A DNA stretch of 64,000 nucleotides. It comes from Arcuatula senhousia. Its lineage: Eukaryota > Mollusca > Bivalvia > Mytilida > Mytilidae. The translations under genes were made by a program, and so were the position numbers. The notes under the pieces were generated by a model. That model saw only the letters and a list, made by a program, of their open reading frames with translations, did not search any database and was not told the origin of the DNA. Shown here one piece after another: positions 35,036-45,060 of the stretch (the stretch's first letter is position 1; each line of letters begins with the position of its first letter). The DNA lies in the NCBI GenBank assembly GCA_963971305.1, contig CAXARO010001712.1, positions 89,885 through 153,884 of the forward strand. The letters are read 5' to 3'.

Positions 35036-35325
35036 ATACTGGGGTATGACTCTGGGTGTTTTTTTAGTCATTTTAAGAGAAATTGTGCATTCTGCAAACA
35101 CAATATCATGATCTGCATTACCTATGGGAGGCATAACTTCTACTTTATTGTTAAAGTTTGGTGCATTTGTCAATAAGAGGTCTAGAGTTCTGTCCCCTCT
35201 TGTTGGTTTATCTACAATTTGTTCTAGGGAATGGTCATTTATCATATCAACGAGAGCTTGGACTTGGTGTTGTTTTGAGTCTGGTTTGCCTGGAATTACA
35301 GCTGGTATTTTTCAGTCAATGTGAC
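35036..35325 (-). mobile_element. Minus-strand LINE, endonuclease C-terminal part (5' end truncated)
   Basis: The minus strand reads KIPAVIPGKPDSKQHQ, DRTLDLLLTNAP, then GNADHDIVFAE and KKTPRVIPQY. This is the end of an APE endonuclease domain (the ADHDIV block matches SDHDLIV of the plus-strand LINE). Similarity ends near 35325, where the DFN-type motif is reduced to GD followed by a stop. This is therefore the 5' truncation point of the old LINE, which otherwise runs to 24386. Confidence 0.83.
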
Positions 35326-35623
35326 CAAGGTTCAATGTGATCTGTGTAATGCTTTCATTTTGTTTTTTGTCGTTTTACATATAAATATTTACCCTTGGAT
35401 TTCAAAAGTGACAGAGACAGACAGAAAATTAAAATGTAAACAATTCGATATTCCATGTTTCAAAACCGGAAAACAGGTAAAATTGACAGGTAAAAATGAA
35501 TTATCTCCCTTACGACACATTTGAATGTCTGGTTAACAAAAAGCCAGTCCGTTAATCATAATGGAGCAAAATTTAAGAAAAAATAAATTTCTTTCAGTAT
35601 TAGTATGATGACCTGAAAAAAGT
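35326..35623 (+). other. No gene seen
   Basis: A flank of the LINE nest; AT-rich, no recognisable structure. Confidence 0.35.
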
Positions 35624-36189
35624 AGCCGTCTCTGTAAGAATCATGCAAAACGCAAAATTAGTGGCAGATGCATATTTTTGAAAACTAGTTCTTTTTATTG
35701 GAATTTGATCTTTATAATGAGAAATGAATGTAAATTAAATTTTAGCCCAATCGGTTCATAAGTTCTCGTTTAATACACAATACAAATTTGGTTACATTGT
35801 GTATGAAAATAAGTACGGGGAAGAGTGCCGCCAATTTTTTTTTCTTAACAAACCAACCAAAAATATCACTTTAAGTATCCGACTGATATTTTTGTTGAAA
35901 TTCAACTAGAATGGCCTACTTTTTCAGAAAATATCAATAATTTTTACAGACCCTTCCGAACTTTTGAGTATAGATGCCAAGAAAATCGGTTGGGTTGTGT
36001 ATGAAATAAGTTCGGGAAATTTTCCCGCCAAAATTTTTAATGTCAATTTGCAGATAGTCTAATGGACCGATTTCACTTAAGTTGATATTTTTCGTTAAAG
36101 TGGTCCAAGATGAATAACTAGCCAAAAAATTGTTAAAACCTAAGATAATAAGTAAATCACCTTTTGCATGATTTTTACTGAGACAGGCT
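35624..36189. mobile_element. 566-bp TIR element, AGCCTGTCTC...AATCATGCAAAA ends
   Basis: AGCCGTCTCTGTAAGAATCATGCAAAA at the left matches the inverse of TTTTGCATGATTTTTACTGAGACAGGCT at the right. Inside are two diverged direct units (CAATCGGTTCATAAG / AATCGGTTGGGTTG, TGTGTATGAAAATAAGT / TGTGTATGAAATAAGTT). A related element with AAGAATCATGCAAA ends is at 62641-63020. Confidence 0.72.
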
Positions 36190-36370
36190 CTTAATATGCA
36201 AATATGCGAAAATTGAAATGATAGATGCTCCAGCTAATGGAGGGATAACAAAGAAAGTTGGCGTATTCGCGTATTGCATAAAAAATCTCGTTTTTGCACT
36301 TTTCGCACTTTCGCATTTTTTAAAATGCTGAAACAAGAAAAGGGAAATTGCCGCATGAGGTGACCATTTT

Positions 36371-38453
36371 TTATGGCACGCCATATTTATATTTATTCCT
36401 CTTTAAAGATATCTCATAAGATTTATAAGATTTCTCGTATACTTTATAAGATATCTTAATATGATTAAGGCCCTGCCTTTTTAGCGAGCATCGAAAATCT
36501 ATATACCTTTTGAAAATAAATCCATGTGCGCGACCGGCTAAGTTTAACGTAAAGAGGGAACTTTTAAAAAAGGAATTAAATATTAGCAAAGTCTGACCCC
36601 ACCCAACCCAAATCATATGCACTTGAGAAAGTTGTTGTTAAAATATCTTGGATCAATAACTACTTATTAAAAATTCAATTATTTGTGCAAATAATAAACA
36701 GTAACATTCTGGGAAGACATTAAGCGGGGGCGTGACGTCATTTTCTTATCAGAGTATTTCGCGCTTCCTCAACAGACCAAAACAACATTCAGATTCTGAC
36801 AGGTTTTGTGAGATTTTCTGAGTATCAGTGTTTTATTTGAAGCATTGGTAATAGAGGTACATTAAACAACCTGGCGGAAAAAAAACGGTAAAATAAAAAT
36901 ATCATGCGGGACTGAGGAAAGTGAGTGAAACCCAAAAGGATGGGACCTTTTATTTATCATTATGAGTAGGTTTTATTCAGTAAATTTATGTATTTCTTTA
37001 TCTTATTTTATCTTACTTAGAATTTAACAAAGCTTGGTCAGTATCATGCAGCAGCATTTGGTATGACTTGTTGCCAATTAACTGGTCTCCTGGTTAATAT
37101 CCTAAGCGGCCTTCCTTCGGGGTCACCGGATATAAATATGAAGATATGAAGATTTTTACCCAGGATCCCAGGTTATGTTGCCAAAAGCTAGCTCGGTAAT
37201 TTCCGGAAAATCGTTTTTCAGCGGAAAAGACCGAATGGTGTTTAAAAAAAAATCTGTGTGTAAAAATAAACAAGTGGATGAATAAGGGTTTTATCACTGT
37301 TTTTGTATTTCATTTTTTTTATTTTTGCATAACAGATTATGATGTATCCTTTTTATAAGTCCAGAGGGTTGATTGTTTCACTTGCTCCGTGTCTATTATT
37401 TTTTTCACTCCATAAAAGTAAACCTGTTCCGGTTTTATCGTCAGTATATTTCTGGCACATCTCAAAATATGCACAATGTCGTAGGGCTCGCATCTGCGAT
37501 GCTCGCTATTAAATATATAAGATATCTCATATAAATGGGAGTTTATAAGATATCCTATATAACATATCAGATATCTTATAAAATATATAAGATATCTTAT
37601 AAAACAAATAAGATATCTTTTAAAACATATAAAATATCTCATAAAGTTTATAAGATATCTTATCAAGATTATTTGATATCTAATATAAGATAATTTATAA
37701 GATATCTTATAAAACGAATAAGATTTCTTATAAAACGAATAAGATATCTTATAAAGTTTATAAGATATCTCATAAAGTTTATAAAATATCTTATAACTTT
37801 TATAAGATATCTTATAAATTATTCATATAATTATCTTCATAAGATATCTTATAAACTTTATAAAATATCCCATATGTTTTATAAGATATCTTATAAACTC
37901 CCATTTATTTGAGATATCTTATCTATTTAATAAGATATCTTATAAAGTATATTAGATAAACTATAAACTTTATAGGGTATTTTATATTTTTTATAAGGCC
38001 TCTCATAAAATTTATGAGATATCTCATATACTTTTTTAGATATCTCATTAAGTTTATAAGATATCTAATAAACTTTATAAGATATCTTATAAAAAATAAT
38101 TTATAAGATATCTTATATATTTTATAAGATATCTTATAAACATTATGAGATATCTTATAAACTTTTTCAGATATCTTATAAACATTGTTTTAAGACGATA
38201 TCTCACTTTCTTTTAAAGATATCTTATATAGTAATTAAGATATCTTATAAAATTTATAAGATAACTCATAAATTTTATCAGATATCTTATAAAATATATA
38301 AGATATATTATCAATTATTTTTATAAGATATCTCATAAAGCTTAAAAGATATCTTATAAACTTTATGAGATATCTTATAAAGTATATGAAATATCTTATA
38401 AAGTTTATGAGATATCTTTAAAGAAGAATAAATGTAAAAACGGCTTGCCATAA
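36371..38453. mobile_element. 2.1-kb TIR element containing a GATATC palindrome array
   Basis: TTATGGCACGCCATATTTATATTTATTCCTCTTTAAAGATATCTCATAAG at the left is matched in inverse at 38403-38453 with few differences. Inner flanks also match in inverse (GGCCCTGCCTTTTTAGCGAGCATCG at 36469 against the CGATGCTCGC part near 37497). Between them are unique sequence, a TGACGTCA word at 36733 and, on the right, the long palindrome array. There is no transposase ORF. Confidence 0.75.
37500..38425 (+). repeat. Dense array of palindromic AAGATATCTT units
   Basis: Over more than 900 bp, AAGATATCTTATAAA and close variants (GAGATATCTCATAAA, AAGATATCTAATAAA) recur every 14-30 bp, in a palindromic unit whose two strands look alike. 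Each unit contains the 6-bp palindrome GATATC or a one-base variant. A short version of the array (36404-36466) sits in the opposite arm. ORFs rich in YLIYFIRYLI are translations of the array. Confidence 0.92.
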
Positions 38454-39760
38454 TTTTCAGCGATTTTCTAAAGTATAACTGCAATTTCTGTTGTATCACT
38501 TCATTTACTTGAATACAATATGTTTTATTCGGGCTTCAAAAAGGACTGTTCCCGAAGGTTATTTAAAATTTGGCTTTTATTATGGGAATTGAAAGCTTGA
38601 GATTTTGAGATTAGACAAATATGCTGGATGTTAACGCCCTTTTAACTTGATGACAATTAACAAACTTCAGACTCTCTGGAACCTGAATCGCTCACCTGAT
38701 ATCTAACGTTAAAGCTTCTTACCTAATATGCAACATGGTCTAAATGTACTTTGTAAGTAACATTAAAGAAACTAGATAGCATAGAAAACAATCTAACGAC
38801 CAAGAACACTAAGTTACAAATCTGATGATTTTAACCATGGAATCATTTCTGCATGTAGATTCCAATGATCTACTAAACCTTTCTAGCACTTGTGGTTTTC
38901 AAGATAAAGAAAACAAGCTGTGAAAATGGTTAATTTTGACGATTAAGAGGAAATAACTCCTAGAAGGAGTCCCCCAACAACTTCGACTCAATGGAGAGTT
39001 TTGTAGAGCTTTTGGTGCCGAAGGAGGGTTGCTTCAAATTTTCTTTATCGATTATACATTCGAGCTAAAAGCCAAAAACTAAGGTCTAACCCCCTGTTCT
39101 ATTTTTAGCAACAGCGACTAAATTTGGAGTGCACGAATTTCACAAGCTTTGTAGAGGACAAACTAAAGACCAAGTGTACACCATATATGCCTTCAAGTTG
39201 CATGCGATCGTTTTGATCGTCATAGCCGTCACGGCTCAGCAAAATGCACACATATGTAATAGTACGGTTTTAAAACGTTTTTACAAACACGATAGCTCTC
39301 TACAAAAATAAGACAGTCATTTTCACAGCAATTGTTTTAAGAATTTTTGTTATTCCTAAAAAAATTAAACGTCTCTCAAAAACTGACTTTAATTCAGAAT
39401 ATTCAAGAAAAATATAGAGCCTTTAAGGTAAGACAGGGTATACCACGGAGATGATCCGACTCAAATCAAAAGTATTAACCAATTTAATGGTATGACATTG
39501 AACGCATGAAGCATGCATACCATGCAGTTGTTGGATAAAATTCTACCATTTCCTTTTAAGCTGTACACATGTTCATGATATCACAATGCATGAATGACAA
39601 AATTTCACGATTTGTTTGATACCGACTTTCACATACTCAAACACCTTATTACTTAGGGAATGTAATCTCATTTGTTGATAATCAGATCAAGATATAACAC
39701 AACTGATTCATTCAAGTAAATAACAGAGTTTATAAACTTCCGCGGTTTTGTTTTAAGATT
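38454..39760 (-). repeat. Decayed family 3 element and unassigned sequence
   Basis: 38672-38702 has CTCTGGAACCTGAATCGCTCACCTGAT, matching the minus-strand 3' end of family 3. 38930-39130 has body words (AATAACTCCTAGAAGGAG, CCCCCTGTTCTATTTTTAGCAACAGCG). The other end is not visible. 39330-39760 shows nothing recognisable and may hold the promoter of the gene at 39848. Confidence 0.55.
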
Positions 39761-39847
39761 TAAGACTTAGAGTAGTTTGAAAGACATTTAAATAAGAATC
39801 TGACCTCGAGTTTATCAAACGGTAATACAGTATCTGGAATTGTCACT

Positions 39848-41941
39848 ATGTTCAAACTTCTTCTGATCGTTATTTTGGCAAAAACATTCTTTATATCCGG
39901 TAAATATATATATTTTTCTGTCTGAATTATTTCTAGTTCTATTTGCAAAAAGCCTAAATTTTGGTTTTGTTCAGTAATAATAGCAAAAATTGTCAAAAAT
40001 AATCGATATTGCTTTTCGGCGAGTGATGATAACTTGCTAAAACAAGGTTATCGATACCACAAATTAGTCAAATCCTTTACTAAATATGGACATTTTACTG
40101 AAAAATTAAACTGTACAGTTACGTCGATTTTTGATTGAAAAAAAATATCACATCCTGAATTTTATGGAAATGTAGTTTATAAGGCACGGAAATTCAAAAA
40201 CAATCCTCTGGACATGGTAATAAGGCTTAGAAAGAATACGAGTTGGAAGTTTTTTAAATTTTCAAATTTGATGGGTTAATAGTAATTTTAAAACGTTAAT
40301 CTATGACCTTTTGACTATTATATTGGGTTTTTTTTAACATTACAGCGATCAAATATGTCGTGTTTTGTGATGATATGGCACTAAATCATTAGTTGTTTGA
40401 ACAGGTCGAAGATTTTACCTTTTAAGGATAATGTTTTCGTCAAACTTTTAACCAATAGTTTTTGAGAGAGTATAAATAAATACGATCGCCAACACGTGCT
40501 TTTTATGAAGTAATAAAATATAACACGACTCGCAAAACAAATCTTTAAAATGAGCGATGAAAAAATTTGTTGTTGCATTTGTATTAATGTCATATTAAAA
40601 ATAAACATATTAAAGAAACAATTTTTCACCCAAACAGCTTTGACAAGTAGGGAGATTTTATGGTCATGTTTACCTTTTTGATTGTCCATTGACCAATCCA
40701 CTTAATAAAATAGAAGTCAATAAGTGGAACATAACTTTACTTTATAAGGAGAATTTACCCATGTTAAACACAATAACGTTTAAAACCAATGATATTTGGT
40801 TTTTTCGAAATATGAGCGAGGAAGTTAAATAATACATGTTTATGTAAGGAACTTTTCTATCAAACCGACGAAATAATTTTACCATTTTTTCCCATTTGAA
40901 AGGTCAATCTTTTACAATTTTGATTGATTAATAGGTCAAACGAAATCTAGAAACCCCGACCTGTTGAAGTATTATGTTGAATTTAGAAACGATATGTTTG
41001 ATTTTTTTTACATCAGTCGATAAATGCTTCTTAGCTAGCTGTCAGTAACTGCGAGTGTTCTCACGAGAGCTACTTTACGTCTCGTTGTACCCGTAGTGCT
41101 CTTGTCTCAGGTTCTCTCTTGGTGAATTTAACTTTTATCGATTTGATTTTTAAAGTGTGTTATTTTTGTTTGTACGGGATTAACAATGGGGGAAGGTTGT
41201 TTTTTGTTCTGTCCAGAAATGGGTCTTTCGTTGATAATCTAGGGATTTGTTTGAATCTTATATATTGTATTTTTAGTCTTGGGTCAATGCAAGACGGCGA
41301 GCAACGACCTCTGGTCATGTTGAAGACTGCTAACTGTTTTCCATTGTGATTTTTTAAATGCAGTTTCTTTATGCTAGTTGTGTCGCGTGAACACTTATTC
41401 CACATCTCTTTATCGTCTATTAATAAGAACAGCTTAAATTTAATGTTAATCCTCCTAAAAAATTCGTTCAGTGACAGATTTTATACTGTGCTTGACCACA
41501 TGCTGCTCTACCCATAAGTGATAATCTCAAAGTACAATACTGTATAAAACTACAAGAATCAACAGGATTCCGAATAGAAAACTAAAACTGCCCTATTCAT
41601 GAAGTAGACTGTGAATACCGATAGATAAAGTAATGTATGACTGAATGAGTCTTCTCGATTAGTACAAGAACGAACATGCGTGCATTATAAAGTTTTTTTT
41701 TATGTTTTTATTAACGAAATTACTATTTTTAGTTTATTCAAGTCCGTTAAAGAGTAACCATAAAAGATGGAGTGAACAACTTTTTGGGCGGGAATGTCAT
41801 TGCTCTTTCCACATAAGATGTCATGGTGACAATGAGTGCGTGCACCACGGCGAACACCACGGCCTGGTGATGAAATGCGTGTACGACTGCTGTGGCACAC
41901 GATGTGAACATTTCTCTCATAGTGGTCAAATTCTTGGCTAA
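39848..41941 (+). CDS. Secreted cysteine/histidine-rich peptide precursor, paralogue A
   Basis: A two-exon coding region: 39848-39899 (52 nt, signal peptide MFKLLLIVILAKTFFIS, donor GTAAAT) and 41733-41941 (acceptor TATTTTTAG, stop TAA). The phases agree (one base plus two). The precursor is 86 residues: signal peptide, a short basic stretch with a KR pair (NHKRW), then a core with eight cysteines spaced C-x-C-x5-C-x5-C-x12-C-x3-CC-x3-C, ending CCGTRC plus an 11-residue tail. The core contains many His (CHCSFH, VHHGEHHG). A third, non-coding exon probably starts at 42400 (donor GAG|GTAACT at 41946, acceptor CTTTCAG), with ATTAAA near 42490 as poly(A) signal. Paralogue B at 46152 has the same exon lengths, phases and Cys frame. 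The family is not recognised; host-defence or metal-binding roles are guesses. Confidence 0.75.
41220..41430 (-). repeat. Dispersed repeat A fragment in intron 1 of peptide gene A
   Basis: In reverse complement it reads AGAGATGTGGAATAAGTGTT, GCAGTCTTCAACATGACC and GCATTGACCCAAGACTAAAA, and continues ATAAGATTCAAACAAAT. It is the closest relative in the window to 3662-3845. Confidence 0.75.
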
Positions 41942-42077
41942 CGAGGTAACTCATTGTACTTTTGATTGTGTAATGTTTGCGCTATACCGAAAACACCACA
42001 CAACACATAGTTTTAATCTTGAAGTAAGTTAGATTTTACAGGGGGGAAACCAAATTGTATAACGCAATTTTCATTTT

Positions 42078-42319
42078 TGTCTCGCTTTCGACGATTATTC
42101 GCGAAAGGCGAGACATAGGTATTACTTTTCGGCGGCGACAGGCCCAAAACTCTTTGTTAATAATAGTGTGGAGAATGAGTATAATAGCTAGGCTATATAT
42201 GTACAGACACTTTTTGTGTTTATATCAAGATATGAAAGCTTAGGTAGTTGATTTTAGTGATGGTCCCTGCCGGCCAGACATACATGTACCCGTAGTGCAT
42301 GGCCACACTTGTTTACAGA
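42078..42319 (+). mobile_element. Hairpin element, family 4, short complete copy
   Basis: It starts TTGTCTCGCTTTCGACG, with a hairpin to CGAAAGGCGAGACATAGG, followed by TATTACTTTTCGGCGGCGAC. It ends GTAGTTGATTTTAGTGATGG ... GGCCACACTTGTTTAC. Its ends match the long copy at 15105-16037, but the 181-bp tandem units are missing except for a trace (CTAGGCTATATATGTACAGAC). It lies in the putative 3' UTR intron of peptide gene A. Confidence 0.78.
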
Positions 42320-42519
42320 AGCAACTTACAATTTGTCCATTCTTATTCGTGTCATAATCAGTGTCAAATTATTATTTTTTTCTTTAATTCATCTTTCAGA
42401 AAATCAGGACAACGTTTGGGAAAAAGATGATCAATTGTGAATGGTATTGCCATTATATGTTCTTTATATGAATTGCGTTTTTCTTTTGTATTAAAATATC
42501 CGGTTAACCTATTATGGCA

Positions 42520-42931
42520 TAATTTTACTTTACAAATTGTTTTAGTTTGATATTAAACAAAATGTTAATTACTTAATTTATTCTCTTCGTAATGGTTTAC
42601 ATTTTAATCAATTCTTGCTCCTTCATTTCTTCTTTTATTTATCTTGTCCTTGTATATTTGATGTCCTCTTTTCTTTTCGTCGGTTGGTTTTCATCTCAAG
42701 GCTACATGCGAGAGATCATTTAAAACATGGATCTTTCAACCCATTAAGGTGCCCGAACATCTTGCAGATTTTATCCGAGCAGTCTCTGTTTAAGATACTT
42801 CTGATGAATGGTAAATATTTATAAGTATACAGTTGGAATGATTTTCTAGAGGACGACGAGGATGCCTAATCTGGATCTACAGCAACAAAAAACAACATCA
42901 AACAGATACTTCTTATTTTTGTAGTCATTTT
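42520..42931 (+). other. No gene seen
   Basis: AT-rich sequence after the peptide gene A poly(A) region; no exon or repeat recognised. Confidence 0.35.
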
Positions 42932-43904
42932 TGTCTCACCTTCGAAGCGGAGCGAGACACAGGTGTTACTTTACCGGCGGTGAAAGTTGTATGCGCACCT
43001 CCATATATATATCTCAAGAACTATAAGTCTCAGGTTGATGAAACTTGGTATGCATATACTAGTACCAAAGTAGTAGATTAGCACACTTGCATTTCCATCT
43101 TTCGACCTATACCTTGATTTTCAGGTTGATTGACTTTTGACAATTTTCAATACATATAATAGCAATGTTAAAGTTTTGCGAGCACCTCCAATTCTCAAGA
43201 ACTATAAGTTCAAGGTTTGAAATAAAAACTTGGTATGTATTTGTCGTTGTAAAAGTTTAGCACGGGTGTAGGTAATCATCGAGTTAGAGTTCGAGTTATT
43301 TTTAGAGTTCGAGTTGAAATTTGAGCTAACTGACTTTACAATAAAATTTCAATAAAAAATGAAATAATCAAGTAAGTAAAAATAAAATAAATAATCAGTA
43401 CAAGCACAGCAATACACATGATACATGTAATAGATAAAAAAAAAACAATAAATAAATAAAAAAAATAAGGAAATATATGAAATATGATACTTTAAACATA
43501 AAACCCATTTTTATGGCAATAATCGAGTTACTACTCGAGTCGAGTTCGAGTTGGATATTTATGCAATTACATGAATGTTGTCAAACATAACACTTGTTGG
43601 TGTTTACTGGTTTTGTCTCTGCCCTTTCGGACTTTTAACATTCGGATACCCATTGACATTCAGATACCTCTGCTTCTTTTACTCATTTATAGATATATGT
43701 GTAGATATAATTAAAAACCAATAAATGTACATATTTACGTAATGTCACAAAGACTGTGGACAAGAAGCAAATATGTACCAATGTGGCAATCTCCCGCCCA
43801 ATTTACAAGCGGGGGTATAATAAAAACTTGTTGTGGTATGCATATTCTCAGGTACTGGACCGACACGGCGGAATCCCCGTCATTTGTCTTTGAATATCTG
43901 AAAA

Positions 43905-44430
43905 TATTATACCCCCACTTGTAAGAGAGGGGGCTATATTGCAATCACATTTTCCGTCTGTCCTTCCGTCCGTTCGTCCGTGACTTGTACCGTGGCCCCC
44001 CTCTTTTCAGGACAGCCGCGCATCTACTCTCTGTTTTCTTGGCGAACTTAGATAATTTAAGGGTAAAAAATACTGGACAATTTGTCGTAACAGATTTCAC
44101 GGTATCTGGTGAAGGAATTGATTTCAAATTTGGTGCACAGCTTTATATGATGAGTTGTAACGTGCGTCCCCTTTCCAGGTCAGTCAGGCATCGCTTCGAA
44201 GAAGAGGGGGTTTCCTGTTTTACCCTTGTCCACCCGTTCGATCTTTCGTTCGATCCTCCGTAATTCTCTTAGCAACTGTATGACGTAAATGACTGGGTTT
44301 TTTTTATATATAACTTTATCCTATGTATACCTCCTGTTATAATTTACCGAATACTTTTTAACGCAAGGCATTATTTTGGGAGCGGGCGTATCACTTGTGA
44401 GCTATAGCTCACAGATTTACTTGTTTTCTA
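43905..44430 (+). mobile_element. Hairpin/microsatellite element, family 6
   Basis: ATTATACCCCCACTTGTAAG with a GAGGGGGCTATA return, then a short CCGTCTGTCCTTCCGTCC tract. Body units follow (AGGACAGCCGCGCATCTACTC, TTTCCAGGTCAGTCAGGCATC, about 170 bp apart). It then has GCGGGCGTAT, a GTGAGCTATAGCTCAC hairpin and an end TTTACTTGTTTTC. At 43801-43823 a TTTACAAGCGGGGGTATAATA copy of the start lies in inverse, so a second truncated start faces it. Confidence 0.75.
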
Positions 44431-44470
44431 TCAAATTTCTTGAATGAAGACAACAACAATCGAACAGTAA

Positions 44471-44712
44471 GGGAACGACCATTAGATTATTTTTATTGGG
44501 GGGCTATGGATATTTTTTTCGTCCCGTCTTTTTATTTTTGTCAAATCGAAGCCTGGAAATTTTTTTGCGCGCATTTTTTATTTCTATTTTTAAACTTAAC
44601 ATAATCTTTTTCAGGCAGAAACACCATTCTGCCTTTTTTTAATTCAGAGCACCGTCCAGCGGTGAGCCTATTAATTTCCTGATTTTTGGCATCCTGCCTT
44701 TTATTTCAAATT
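44471..44712 (+). mobile_element. MITE, GGGAGCRACCATT-type ends, one-ended copy
   Basis: It starts GGGAACGACCATTAGATTATTTTTA and contains GCCTGGAAATTTTTTTGCGCGCATTTTTT, GCCTTTTTTTAATTCAGAGCACCG and TGATTTTTGGCATCCTG, as in the copies at 56803 and 58187. The far end is missing. Confidence 0.6.
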
Positions 44713-45060
44713 CATCATGAGTTAGTATCTCAAAGAAGATTGCTGGTTACATGCAGCAGAGTTGCAAACATAAATGATAAAGAAAGTTTGCAAAAAAATA
44801 AATATACAACTCGTTTTGTAACTCGAACTCTAACTCGATCTGTAACTCGAACTCTAACTCGAACTCGAGTCGTAACTCGATTATTGCAATGAAAAACACT
44901 ATAACTATTTCGAGTTAGCTGAATTTTAACTCGTACTCGAATAATAACTCTAACTCGAACTCGATGATTACCTACACCCGTTTAGCACGGTTGCATCCCC
45001 ATCTTGTGACATCGACCTTTGAATTTTTGGTTGAGTGACTAACAATTTTCAATGCATTAC

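Larger units (their letters stand above)
43264..44980. mobile_element. 1.7-kb TIR element with 8-bp target duplication (hAT-like)
   Basis: The left end GGGTGTAGGTAATCATCGAG, followed by TTAGAGTTCGAGTTA, is repeated in inverse at the right end (44945-44980). TTTAGCAC flanks both sides (43256-43263, 44981-44988). CGAGTTAGAGTTCGAGTT-type words recur in the subterminal regions (43283-43335, 43524-43553, 44818-44970). An 8-bp duplication is typical of hAT elements. There is no transposase, and two other repeats have landed inside. Confidence 0.88.
42932..45060 (+). mobile_element. Family 4-like hairpin element, split by a 1.7-kb insertion
   Basis: It starts TTTGTCTCACCTTCGAAGCGGAGCGAGACACAGG with hairpin, then GTGTTACTTTACCGGCGGTG. 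Two body units of about 180 bp follow (ATATATCTCAAGAACTATAAG, GATGAAACTTGGTATG, TTAGCACACTTGC, ATCTTTCGACC). The second unit is cut after TTTAGCAC at 43263 and resumes at 44981 with TTTAGCACGGTTGC, then TGTGACATCGACC. The 3' end is not clear. Confidence 0.7.

Noticed and set aside
37337..37666. 109-codon ORF with YLIYFIRYLIC, like a membrane protein
   Set aside because: It is the translated GATATC array; hydrophobicity follows from the AT-rich palindromes.
44686..44892. ORF with repeated TRTLTRS
   Set aside because: It is the translated CGAACTCTAACTCGA subterminal repeat of the hAT-like element.
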